Origin: Desulfobulbaceae bacterium UBA2276
Lineage (GTDB): Bacteria; Desulfobacterota; Desulfobulbia; Desulfobulbales; Desulfocapsaceae
DNA length: 28,407 bases
Direction of reading: 5' to 3'
Assembly: GCA_002347085.1 (NCBI GenBank)
Contig: DDWW01000051.1
Coordinates: forward strand, 3,129 to 31,535
In this document: one piece after another, positions 1-8,824 of the stretch
How the letters are laid out: each line of letters opens with the position of its first letter
Position numbering within the stretch: position 1 is the stretch's first letter
Notes under the pieces: generated by a model
The model's input: only the letters and a program-made list of their open reading frames with translations
Database searches by the model: none
Told to the model about the DNA's origin: nothing
Translations under genes and position numbers: made by a program

Positions 1-822
1 AATCTGGAGGGAGTAGATACCAAGAATTTGTACTATTTGACAATACTTTCTCCTGGCAAGATATTGAGCAAGGCCAACACAAAAGGTTATCCCGAGAACA
101 GCGAGGAATAAAAAATAAAATGGATGCAGGCCATTTGTTAAACGAGTGGGCTCTATTCGATTTTCAAAAATATAATATCCAGCTCCCAACAAAACAGAAA
201 AAAGAACAACAGTAGCCCATGGCGGCATGGTATATTTTTCCAGATCTCCAAGATATTTTTTTATCAATACAGCGGATACAAAAAAAATAAATCCGGTAGA
301 AAATCCATGCAAAGCCAGTATCTCTGTATTGATGGGAAAATAAAAAAACAGACAAGCACTGACTATCATTGCTGCTGAAGCGAATTCACCCAGCTTGTGC
401 AATAATACATACGCAACATACATCCAAAGAAGGGAATACAAATACCAGAACTGCGCCAAAGGAAGATAAGGGATTGCCCAGATATCGGAAACAGTGACGC
501 CTCTCAGGGAATGTTCTGAAAACAATAACTCGCTACCTGCCTGGACAAAGGACCATATCAGGTAAGGATAGACAAGAATTTTGACTTTACTGCCAATAAA
601 CTCCCTGGTTCCTCGTTTATTGTAACTCTGCTCAACCAGCAATCCCGCGAGAAAAAAGAAAAAGGGCATATGGAAGCTGTAGACGATACTGTCTGAAAGA
701 AGAAAGAAATGTTCCTGAATATGAAGATCTGCATGGTAGCCGCTACTTAAGAGATGAGCATAAACAACCAGAATAATCCCAATGCCCTTTCCGTAATCCA
801 CCCAATCTGTTCTTTGTGCCAT
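1..822 (-). CDS. Acyltransferase family 3 membrane protein (partial, C-terminus outside window)
   Basis: A reading frame starts at ATG 822 and stays open to base 1 (274 codons), so the 3' end lies outside the window. The N-terminus reads RTDWVDYGKGIGIILVVYAH, followed by FHMPFFFFLAGLL. These are the first helix with its conserved His and the FHMPLFFFLSG-type motif of acyltransferase-3 / NolL-like O-acetylases. Several further hydrophobic helices follow, and the last visible residues (ILGIYSLQI) resemble the late GxYSLxIY motif of the family. The family moves acetyl or other acyl groups onto sugars of surface glycans from the cytoplasmic membrane. The gene lies 35 bp downstream of the large membrane protein and is the last visible cluster gene, which fits O-acetylation of the polysaccharide. 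No clear Shine-Dalgarno sequence and no other in-frame start were seen. It is visibly AT-richer than the housekeeping genes at the other end of the window. The exact substrate is unknown. Confidence 0.85.
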   Translation of the reverse strand, partial: MAQRTDWVDYGKGIGIILVVYAHLLSSGYHADLHIQEHFFLLSDSIVYSFHMPFFFFLAGLLVEQSYNKRGTREFIGSKVKILVYPYLIWSFVQAGSELLFSEHSLRGVTVSDIWAIPYLPLAQFWYLYSLLWMYVAYVLLHKLGEFASAAMIVSACLFFYFPINTEILALHGFSTGFIFFVSAVLIKKYLGDLEKYTMPPWATVVLFSVLLGAGYYIFENRIEPTRLTNGLHPFYFLFLAVLGITFCVGLAQYLARRKYCQIVQILGIYSLQI

Positions 823-857
823 GGCAATAGATAGTCTATGGATGGGAATTTATTATC

Positions 858-3800
858 TCAACGCCTTACAATTTCAATTCTATCAAGTTGCAGGCTTGCC
901 TTGCCGGTAAATTCCACGTGAAAGCTGAGCTCTTCGTCACGAGTTAATTCAAACTCAACTTCAACTCCTGTGAATAAAGTTTCGTTGAGTTCCATAACAG
1001 GAACATTACGTTGAGAGAAAATGGTCGCGTTCTGTTCATCAGTCACTGATAATACTGCAGCAACATCAGTTTTATTAAAATTTATCGTTTTTTTTGTTCG
1101 CAGATAAAAACGCGCTCTATAGTGTCCTTTGCTGTATATTCTATTGGGGCCATAGACTAAATCTCCTTTTTTACTTTTCCCGACAATGGCTTCAATAACT
1201 TTTCCGGCAGAGGCCTCTTTTTCAAGCACCAACTGCCCGGTGTCGCCAACCATCTTTACAGCTTCGAGAGAGTAGAGCGGCGCATCGTTATTTGCTTTGT
1301 AGACGGCTACTTGTTCAACGCGCACATCTCCCTTTCCATAATAGAAAACCCGGAACTCCAGCTTAGCTTTCTCGGCAAGAGAGAATTCGAGAGACACTTT
1401 CCTATAAAGCTTACTCCCTTTCTCCCCTTTTAATCCTGTCTGAACAAGAACGACCTGATCTCCTTGCTCTGTAACACTGGCCACCTCTATCCTGGCAATA
1501 TCCTCTTCGGTACTTGCATCCGTATTGATGGTGAAATAACAACGATACTCCCCTGGTGAATAAACATCATATGGCCCATACACTAAAAAGCCCGGCTTAT
1601 TTTCCCCTTCAATTGCCTGGAAGACCTGCTTGCCAATTGCTTTATCCTCTGTAACCTTTCCTGTTAGCTGATGCAGACGACTGTGCATACCATAAAAATA
1701 TGGCATTTCATACCAGGTAGACTGCTCAGTATCACTCTCAACAATCTCCTTACTTTTAAGTCGAAAAAGGTACAAATTATCGTTTTTGATCTCAACTTTT
1801 TTCAAGTGAAAGGAATTTTGGATATCAACGAATTCCAGATATGGAGAATTTTTCAGGCGCCTGACCGTTGTTAACGGAGCAAAGGGACTGACTTTCTCCA
1901 GGAAAATGTCTCTATTGTCATGGACGGTAATGAATTTCACGCCAAGTTGCCGCAGGAGGTCATATTGCTGCCTGTCAAGCTTGCCCTGATTTATAGCGGC
2001 CAATGGTTCAAAGACCGTGTCGATATAATCGCTGAGAACCATTGGACTACAACCGTTCACCCGTGGTACTCTGTCAAGCATAATATAGTGCTGATACAGT
2101 GATGATTGATGAGAATCCCCTGGCCAGAGAGGAATTTCCAGCAACAGGCCATCCCCTCTGTTCTCCTTTACATAGGTATAAATATCCTGCCCAGTATCAA
2201 GTATTGTAATACCCATTGGTTTCAAAATATTATAATCTTTGAGCTGTAACCCGGTAGCCGCTAAAACAAACAAGATGACCACACCAAGAGAAACACGTCT
2301 GATGCAACGTTGTTGAATACTCTTCACAACAAAACCAACCACGATGGCCAAGGCAAACAACACTAATGTAATGATACGATCAGAAACCCTCGGATAATTG
2401 AAAAAAGGGAAATAATGGTAAAGGAGGATATAGAGTGAAGACTTACCAAATGCCAATCCTAAGGCAAGGATATAACAACAAAATGCAACAACAAAGTAAA
2501 AAATGGCTATCAGCTCGGATTCTTTGCCAAATTTTTCATATTGTCTGTTAAAAAAAAGAGACCAAAGTAGCGCAAGAAAAAATAAGCCCCCCAGAACAGC
2601 AGGCACGATTCCAACATAGACATTGCTTATTGGCAAAAACAGGTCAGAAAGACGTGATGAAAATAATGCAACATCCTCTAAGGTTCTTCCTTTACCGGCT
2701 ATTGTAGAAGCAACCTTGTCGACCTTGGCCAATGCTATCCAGGCAACGATACCACCCATAGAGATGATCACAGGAATAACCGGCCATAATGTATTTTTTC
2801 TGGCAATGAGGCCATCAATCAGAATTTTCACTATGGAGAGCAGATATCGTCTGAGTAAAAAAAGTTTTGTAGCGACAACTAACACCGCAACTGAAACAAT
2901 AATGATTGCAGTATCGATAGGCCTGTGGATACGGGGCAACAGGGAAAGAGGAATGAGAAGATACAGAGGCAGCAATGATCCGGCCTCGACCGCGAAGCTC
3001 CTGCGAAAGTCCAAAGGCGATAAGCGTTGAGAGAGCGAAGCAAAGCAAAGAGCAATCAGTACCGGGATGAACGGATAAATGACCAATACCCACCAGATCA
3101 ACGGACTAAAAAACGGTTCTTGATCACGATAAGAGAAAAGAACCTGAGTATAAAAAATTGCCGCAACCCCTGCACCCCATAAAACTATGAAAGAATGAGG
3201 AATAGACCAGGATAACGGCCCCTTGGCACCATCTTGGGCTGGTGAAGCCTGACAAACGGGAAACAAAGCGACAATACGAACGGGAATATACATTCCCAAA
3301 AACACACATATATAATAGATAAGATGCGGCTCAAGCATGGAGAGACCGATCAAGCCGAAGCTGGACAGAAAGCCATATCTTATTTTTTTTGACCGAATTC
3401 CCTTCTCCAGAAAAAAGAGAATAAATGGATAACAGAAATACAGAAAGCCATACCCGTGACCTGCGATGAGACCGTTAATACGACTGGGAGCAAAAGTAAA
3501 TATTATGGCACTTAACAGCGCCCCTACCCGACTACCGCTATAAAGCCGAACGAGGAGATACATAAAAAGTCCAGCGAGCACATAAGAACTGAGAATAGTG
3601 CAGTTATAGGCAGCTATATCCCCCAAAGGACTGAACAGCATATACAGGAAAGCCAGAGGAATAGTGTTAAGCCCTGAAGTTTCATGGGCCATGAGCATAT
3701 TGAACTCATAGGGATTTGTATTAAATGGAATTACCCCCATGAAATTTTCTTTCACCAGCCAGAACCAATATAAAAGCTGAATCTGGTCTCCAGACCTGTT

Positions 3801-3935
3801 CCAGGTATCTACTCCCCCAAAAAGGGAGTAAGGAATTCCTGTATCAAAATGAAGTATCAGGGGATAGGTTGAGATGACGGCCAGGGCCAGCATCAACAAA
3901 GCAATTCCCGGTAGTTCCCACCATTTCTTAGCCAT
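858..3935 (-). CDS. Large polytopic membrane protein, GT-C/YfhO-like glycosyltransferase candidate with two C-terminal beta-domains
   Basis: The protein has 1025 residues. Residues 1-566 hold roughly a dozen hydrophobic helices. Residues 567-770 form a soluble, probably periplasmic, region (LLLEIPLWPGDS is a recognisable stretch). Two related domains lie at about 771-880 and 913-1025; each opens with a variant of G-x-LVYGP-x3-YS-x-G-x-YR-x2-F and looks like a beta-sandwich. The first loop contains acidic residues (HFDTG, GGVDTW, SGDQ) of the kind used by GT-C enzymes, which take polyprenyl-phosphate sugars on the outer face of the inner membrane. Overall layout resembles YfhO-like proteins; enzymatic function is inferred and the sugar is unknown. 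The start overlaps the stop of the double GT4 gene by 8 bp, so the two are probably translationally coupled. A side-chain glucosyl-type transferase acting after export is one reasonable role. Confidence 0.8.
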   Translation of the reverse strand: MAKKWWELPGIALLMLALAVISTYPLILHFDTGIPYSLFGGVDTWNRSGDQIQLLYWFWLVKENFMGVIPFNTNPYEFNMLMAHETSGLNTIPLAFLYMLFSPLGDIAAYNCTILSSYVLAGLFMYLLVRLYSGSRVGALLSAIIFTFAPSRINGLIAGHGYGFLYFCYPFILFFLEKGIRSKKIRYGFLSSFGLIGLSMLEPHLIYYICVFLGMYIPVRIVALFPVCQASPAQDGAKGPLSWSIPHSFIVLWGAGVAAIFYTQVLFSYRDQEPFFSPLIWWVLVIYPFIPVLIALCFASLSQRLSPLDFRRSFAVEAGSLLPLYLLIPLSLLPRIHRPIDTAIIIVSVAVLVVATKLFLLRRYLLSIVKILIDGLIARKNTLWPVIPVIISMGGIVAWIALAKVDKVASTIAGKGRTLEDVALFSSRLSDLFLPISNVYVGIVPAVLGGLFFLALLWSLFFNRQYEKFGKESELIAIFYFVVAFCCYILALGLAFGKSSLYILLYHYFPFFNYPRVSDRIITLVLFALAIVVGFVVKSIQQRCIRRVSLGVVILFVLAATGLQLKDYNILKPMGITILDTGQDIYTYVKENRGDGLLLEIPLWPGDSHQSSLYQHYIMLDRVPRVNGCSPMVLSDYIDTVFEPLAAINQGKLDRQQYDLLRQLGVKFITVHDNRDIFLEKVSPFAPLTTVRRLKNSPYLEFVDIQNSFHLKKVEIKNDNLYLFRLKSKEIVESDTEQSTWYEMPYFYGMHSRLHQLTGKVTEDKAIGKQVFQAIEGENKPGFLVYGPYDVYSPGEYRCYFTINTDASTEEDIARIEVASVTEQGDQVVLVQTGLKGEKGSKLYRKVSLEFSLAEKAKLEFRVFYYGKGDVRVEQVAVYKANNDAPLYSLEAVKMVGDTGQLVLEKEASAGKVIEAIVGKSKKGDLVYGPNRIYSKGHYRARFYLRTKKTINFNKTDVAAVLSVTDEQNATIFSQRNVPVMELNETLFTGVEVEFELTRDEELSFHVEFTGKASLQLDRIEIVRR

Positions 3936-6255
3936 TCATTCCCCTGACCAGTGCATCAAGTTGCGGTTGGATTGCCTCGGGTAAAAATGCTTTCCTTCTT
4001 CGTTTTTGTCCTGAAAGAATTCTGGCGCGCACATCAGGATCATGCATAAGGAGTCTTGCGGCCACCGCCAGTTCTTTAAGATTCTGTTTATCGGTAAAAA
4101 GAAGCCCCCCTTCACCCAGTGTCTCGGGAATTGCAGAACTTTTATACGCCAACACCGGGATATCAAACCACATGGCCTCTACCAGTGGCACGCCAAACCC
4201 CTCATGTTCACTCATAGACCAGAAAAGATCGGCACATCGGTAGCATGAGTGAAGGATATTGTCTGTAACCTTCCCGGCAAACAGCACATCACCTTCAAGG
4301 CCTCGCAAACGAACCTGCTCTTTCAATGATTGGTAATAACTTTCTTTTTCGATAAAACCACCCACCAATATCAGCCGGCAATTGCCGTACATGGAAAAGT
4401 ATTCGGCAAAGGCATTAACTAAATCGTGCTGGCACTTATTAGCTACCAAGCGTCCGACAAAGAGGATATTATCTTTGCCATCCTGAAGCCTCATCATCAT
4501 ATTGGGTTCAGCCGGAATGTTCCATTTTTCAGGGGCAACACAGATGGGCAATACAGAGGGGGAAATAAAACCACTTTCTTCCAGATCACGACAGTTAAAA
4601 CGCGAATCACCGGCACTGACAGGAAAGTTGGGGGCCAGCCTGCTCAAATCCTTGAGCCCCTGTTCAAGTTTCACCGCCAGTTGCGGATCCGCATCACGAA
4701 CCAACTCTGGCGGGGTAATATTATGATAGATCAGACTTTTGGGACCTGGATGATTAACGACAAAATCAGTGAGGCCGGCGCCAATGGAATGATGGTAGAT
4801 AAGCCCGACATTCGCCTTTATCCCCTTTCCGTCCTTGAACAGCCGGGCTTCATGGGTCATTGAGGGGTCGATCTGCTCTGTAAAAATCTCCGATTTATAA
4901 CCTTGTTTCTTCAGCAGATCACGAATGATCATGGTCTGATTACTGATCGCATCTCCATAGGCAAAACCAGGAACCAACTGATGGATTGAACGCAGACCTG
5001 TCCGCGATTGCCCTTTTCCCGCTGATGCATCTGAAGAATGTAACCCCAGTACCTTCTCGTAGCGGTCAATCACCACATCCCATTCCGCATACTGGCGGGC
5101 ATATTCCCTGCCTTTTTCCCCCAGCTCGCACAATTCACTCTCTCCCATACGGCTGATCACGTCGAAGAGTTGCGCCCACTCCTCACAACTCGTTGCCAGC
5201 ACTCCCCCGCCTGCCGCATCCACGGCCATGGCTGTTGCAAGACACTCAGCATGGACAGCCACAGGTCGGTTGTAAAACCAGGCCTCCATAATGACGCGTG
5301 AATAACTTTCATTTCTGCTTGGCTGGAACAGAGCTGTACAATGGGAAAGCAGGGCCTCTTTATCAAGTTCTGAAACAAGCCCCAGATCATAGATTCCCTG
5401 CACAGAAACACCAAACTTTTCCTCACCGGGGCCTGCGATTACGAGCTTTAACCTGCCATCCGGATGACTTTTGCGATATTTTTGATATGCCTCGACCAGC
5501 AGTGCCGTATTTTTTGTTTTATCTCGGCGGCCCAGACACAACACATATCTTTCTTCTTCCAGATCAAGTCCTGCAACTTGCCTTGGCAATTCCTGGTGAG
5601 TCAGATCAAAACTTTCGACCCCAACGCCGACGACCTCTCCCTTTCTGTCAATCCCCGGCCCGAATAGAGTATGGGCCAAACGCTCCTCCCCCAGTGAATT
5701 ATAGAGGATACCACGACACCCTCGCATAATATTTTCAACTTCGGGCAGATAGGCATAAACTTCATCATGGAGACATGGCTGCAGGAAGGATTTTTCAGCA
5801 ACATGGGGAAGGCCTTTCAGAATAATCCCGTAAAGATAGGGAAGAAAGACAAAGGCGTGATATCTGTTTTTATGCCATTTCAAATAGCGTTCCAAGGCTA
5901 GGGAGTTGATATTTTCAGCGACAAACAACTCGCCAGTCCCAAAGGTAAAGGGATTAATGCCGGGTTTTAAGTTTTCCGGAGGAATCGCCAGGGCATGACT
6001 ATTGGCATGATTAAAGTGATCGCCATTCCGCTTATCAACCTTGAACCTACGCACGAGAAGCCCGCCGGATTTTCGGGCTCCGGCCGGAAGATGGTTGGTA
6101 GACCAGTCTTCAAGGAAGGAAGCGCAACAGGTCGTCAGGACTTCAATCGCATGACCTCGTTTGGCCAGACGGTTGGACACCTGCCAGGCCAGCTGTTCGG
6201 CCCCGCCTTTCAGGTTTTCGCCAAACCAGGGAATAACAAAGGCGACTGGCTTCAT
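3928..6255 (-). CDS. Tandem GT4-GT4 glycosyltransferase
   Basis: The protein has 775 residues and consists of two complete GT-B glycosyltransferases. The first (about 1-405) opens with a glycine-rich acceptor-side motif, KGGAEQLAWQVSNRLAKRGH, and has LCLGRRDKTKN near 239-249 and the GT4 E-x7-E pair at E316 and E324. The second (about 420-775) begins HQLVPGFAYGDAISNQT, has ILFVGRLVANK near 597-607 and a second E-x7-E pair at E685 and E693 (HEGFGVPLVEA). Both sets of donor-binding acidic residues are intact, so both halves are probably active and may add two successive sugars in the cytoplasm from nucleotide-sugar donors. The start ATG overlaps the methyltransferase TGA (ATGA), and the stop overlaps the next gene by 8 bp, placing it firmly in the export operon. 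GDP-fucose or GDP-mannose are likely donors given the neighbours, but this is inferred. Confidence 0.92.
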   Translation of the reverse strand: MKPVAFVIPWFGENLKGGAEQLAWQVSNRLAKRGHAIEVLTTCCASFLEDWSTNHLPAGARKSGGLLVRRFKVDKRNGDHFNHANSHALAIPPENLKPGINPFTFGTGELFVAENINSLALERYLKWHKNRYHAFVFLPYLYGIILKGLPHVAEKSFLQPCLHDEVYAYLPEVENIMRGCRGILYNSLGEERLAHTLFGPGIDRKGEVVGVGVESFDLTHQELPRQVAGLDLEEERYVLCLGRRDKTKNTALLVEAYQKYRKSHPDGRLKLVIAGPGEEKFGVSVQGIYDLGLVSELDKEALLSHCTALFQPSRNESYSRVIMEAWFYNRPVAVHAECLATAMAVDAAGGGVLATSCEEWAQLFDVISRMGESELCELGEKGREYARQYAEWDVVIDRYEKVLGLHSSDASAGKGQSRTGLRSIHQLVPGFAYGDAISNQTMIIRDLLKKQGYKSEIFTEQIDPSMTHEARLFKDGKGIKANVGLIYHHSIGAGLTDFVVNHPGPKSLIYHNITPPELVRDADPQLAVKLEQGLKDLSRLAPNFPVSAGDSRFNCRDLEESGFISPSVLPICVAPEKWNIPAEPNMMMRLQDGKDNILFVGRLVANKCQHDLVNAFAEYFSMYGNCRLILVGGFIEKESYYQSLKEQVRLRGLEGDVLFAGKVTDNILHSCYRCADLFWSMSEHEGFGVPLVEAMWFDIPVLAYKSSAIPETLGEGGLLFTDKQNLKELAVAARLLMHDPDVRARILSGQKRRRKAFLPEAIQPQLDALVRGMNG

Positions 6256-7502
6256 GCCTTGTAGCCGAGAACCGTATAATCCCGGGCGCAGGAGAAGACC
6301 TCGTTCAGGCGAGCGGCAAGTTGGGGCGCCTCATCTTCAGGAAGGCGCTGTTCACCTTCATGGGGATGCAGGAACAAAAGTTCAACCCTGCAAAACCCCC
6401 GATATTCCATCAAAAACTGATGGGTCTCTGGGTAGAGAGGACGAAGATGGGTCGGATCGGCCCAGAAATTACAACTGCCCACCAGAAGATTCCTGGGGTT
6501 TGGCGTCTCAAAAAGGGCGATGCCGCCCGGTTTCAAAACCCTGACACTCTCATCAAACAGGGCGATTCTCTCGTTGAAACCGAGGTGTTCAATCAGATGA
6601 AAGGAGGTGATCGCCCCCAGACTGTTGTCAGGCAGAGATCGCAGATAACTGAGGGCGTCATTCTCCACGACCTCAAAACCCCTTTCCCGACACTCCTGCA
6701 CCAGGACATGATTCAAATCCAGCCCCCTTGCAGACAAGCCCTCATCCTGCATAATTCCAAGCCACTCACCGCGGCCGCAGCCTATATCCAGAATTTCACG
6801 TCCTGATGCGCCGGCCCCGGTTGCGCGAATCAAGGGGAGATATTCCAGTAATCGATCTCGGATCTCTTCACGGGTTCCCCGAAACTGATTTTCAAAGGCA
6901 AGATAGAGAGGATCAAGGATATCTAGATCAGTCAATCGATGTCCGCTGGACTCCGGGCTGCCGTTATCCTCCACCACCTGCCGCCGCAACTCTTCCAAAA
7001 GAATGGATGTCCTTCTTTCCTGAACGACAAGTCCTGTCTTGAGGTAGTCGACAAGGGCTGCTTTCTCGCGAAGCAGTCTCTCCATCTGCTCCATGCGCCG
7101 GGACACCTGCTGTTCAAAGAGAGCTGTCTGGCGATTCATATCGCGAATGCCATCAAGGGTAATGCGAAAACAATGCAGGAGGGCGCTATTAAAATTTCTC
7201 TGCGGAATTGTGATTACTCGTCCGAGAAAAACAGTTACCTTCCCCAGAAATCTGGCAATTTTCCGTATAATGCCACGGTAATGGAGCATGGAGGTGACCT
7301 CAGCCCCGGCATTGACATTCTGCTCAGCAACATTCAAGGTGGAACTCAGTTGGCCCCAGGAGTAAGGATCGTTGATTGCAAGTTCCTCAGGAACAACCCT
7401 GTTCTGCCCCCCGGCAACACTCTTTTGTTGCCGTTTCAACTCCAATCCAATTCTTTCAAGCAACTGGGCTATATCAATTTCTGGATTTTTAGTTTCTAAC
7501 AT
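6252..7502 (-). CDS. SAM-dependent methyltransferase with N-terminal coiled coil (O-antigen modification / chain end candidate)
   Basis: The protein has 416 residues. Residues about 235-345 are a class I SAM methyltransferase: motif I ILDIGCGRGEW at 237-247, acidic motif II GLDLN near D262, SFHLIEHL at 300-307 and LKPGG at 323-327. The preceding ~190 residues are helical; the segment about 110-175 (FEQQVSRRMEQMERLLREKA and following) has the charge and heptad look of a coiled coil, after an amphipathic stretch near 75-100 that could touch the membrane. The gene sits between wzt and the double GT4 and overlaps the latter by 4 bp. In ABC-exported O-antigens, methylation of the non-reducing end (WbdD type) can stop growth and be recognised by the Wzt C-terminal domain; that role is inferred from context here. 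A GAGAGGAT ribosome site about 9 bases upstream supports ATG 7502. Methylation of an internal sugar is the alternative. Confidence 0.85.
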   Translation of the reverse strand: MLETKNPEIDIAQLLERIGLELKRQQKSVAGGQNRVVPEELAINDPYSWGQLSSTLNVAEQNVNAGAEVTSMLHYRGIIRKIARFLGKVTVFLGRVITIPQRNFNSALLHCFRITLDGIRDMNRQTALFEQQVSRRMEQMERLLREKAALVDYLKTGLVVQERRTSILLEELRRQVVEDNGSPESSGHRLTDLDILDPLYLAFENQFRGTREEIRDRLLEYLPLIRATGAGASGREILDIGCGRGEWLGIMQDEGLSARGLDLNHVLVQECRERGFEVVENDALSYLRSLPDNSLGAITSFHLIEHLGFNERIALFDESVRVLKPGGIALFETPNPRNLLVGSCNFWADPTHLRPLYPETHQFLMEYRGFCRVELLFLHPHEGEQRLPEDEAPQLAARLNEVFSCARDYTVLGYKA

Positions 7503-7567
7503 GGACCGATCCTCTCAAACTTTGGCGGGATATCTGCTGATATCTTCCGTATCTTCTCAAATTACTC

Positions 7568-8824
7568 TTATTCAAATGCACCAACATTGTCCCTACTTTT
7601 CCTGATTATCGCAACTTCGACAGGCAAGGCAACCACCCCAACAAAAGGGGGTTCTTCTCCAGCTATGATCTGCAGGGCAAGACACCTATCCCACCAATCA
7701 CAATTCCCCTCCAGATGAGACTCACCAGCATGGACGGCAACACAAATAGAATAATTTCCCGGGCCTATATTCAAGGGGAGGGTAAAAGCCACGTCAAGGC
7801 TGTCACCACCATTCACCTTAATATCACTATGACCAAGGTGTGCTGTATTGGTTCCGTACACATCATTGCCCATTCTGTCACGCAGGAGAATCCCCACTGT
7901 GGGTTTATCCATATCATTATAAAAATCTACGGCACAACGCAGTACCACTTTCTCTCCAACCAAAAAAGAACGTCCTGACCTGCCATCTATTTTTGTAATA
8001 TCCACCTGCGTGATTCTGGCCGTCCCGTTTCCGGACCGGGTTGAGATACGCCCACCTTCCCCCTCAACCTGCCTGATTTTCTCATCATTTTCTTTTCTGG
8101 CTATAACCGAGTTATAATAATCAAGTACACTATCTGGAGCACCATCTTTGACAATGGCCCCACCATCCAGGAGAATTGCCCGATCACATAAGGATTTCAC
8201 TGCCCCGGGATCGTGGGAGACAAAGAGCAGGGTGGTTCCTTGGTCACGATACTCACGAATACGACTGATACATTTATGCTGGAAATAGGCATCACCCACA
8301 GATAACGCCTCATCAACTATCAGAATTTCAGGACGAACAACTGTGGCGGCACTGAAGGCCAAACGCACCTGCATACCGGTAGAGTAGACTCTGACGGGTT
8401 GATCCAGATAGTCACCAAGTTCTGAGAACTGCCGTATATTCTCGATAAGATCGTGGGCATCTTCGCTGCTATAGCCCATCATCTGGCAGGTCATCAGGGC
8501 ATTAACACGACCGGTAAAATCCTGATGAAATCCCATACCCAGCTCAAGTAAGGCAGCAACACGACCATGGATCTCGATATTGCCTTCACTGGGAACCGAA
8601 GTCCTGGTTAATAATTTCAACAATGTTGATTTGCCGGCCCCGTTGACCCCAATCACCCCTAGAGATTCCCCTGCATTCAGTTCAAAACTGAGGTTTCGCA
8701 AAATCCAGAAAGCCTGGTGCCCCTGATACCCTCCCAAACTGAGCCATTCTCTGAGACGAGCCCAACGATTCGGGTAACGCTTATACTTTTTCCCGAGATT
8801 ATTGACGACAATACGACCACTCAC
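7568..8824 (-). CDS. wzt: Polysaccharide ABC transporter ATP-binding protein Wzt with C-terminal sugar-binding domain
   Basis: The protein has 418 residues. The ABC ATPase domain (about 1-245) has Walker A GVNGAGKST at 59-67, a degenerate signature YSTGMQVRLAFS at 147-158 typical of the polysaccharide exporter class, Walker B ILIVDEAL at 167-174 and the H-loop His at 204. After a linker, residues about 265-410 form a beta-rich Wzt_C domain ending in a motif with DWWDR. In the family this domain binds the modified non-reducing end of the finished glycan before export. The start is GTG at 8824 and overlaps the TGA of wzm (GTGA), so the two are coupled. The protein energises transport of undecaprenyl-linked polysaccharide across the inner membrane together with the Wzm permease. 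A methyltransferase gene follows 65 bp downstream, consistent with recognition of a methylated end. Confidence 0.93.
   Translation of the reverse strand: MSGRIVVNNLGKKYKRYPNRWARLREWLSLGGYQGHQAFWILRNLSFELNAGESLGVIGVNGAGKSTLLKLLTRTSVPSEGNIEIHGRVAALLELGMGFHQDFTGRVNALMTCQMMGYSSEDAHDLIENIRQFSELGDYLDQPVRVYSTGMQVRLAFSAATVVRPEILIVDEALSVGDAYFQHKCISRIREYRDQGTTLLFVSHDPGAVKSLCDRAILLDGGAIVKDGAPDSVLDYYNSVIARKENDEKIRQVEGEGGRISTRSGNGTARITQVDITKIDGRSGRSFLVGEKVVLRCAVDFYNDMDKPTVGILLRDRMGNDVYGTNTAHLGHSDIKVNGGDSLDVAFTLPLNIGPGNYSICVAVHAGESHLEGNCDWWDRCLALQIIAGEEPPFVGVVALPVEVAIIRKSRDNVGAFE

Noticed and set aside
164..355. Small minus-strand frame of 63 codons
   Set aside because: It lies within the longer open frame of the acyltransferase, which has clear family motifs in the other frame; no frameshift is needed to read that gene through.
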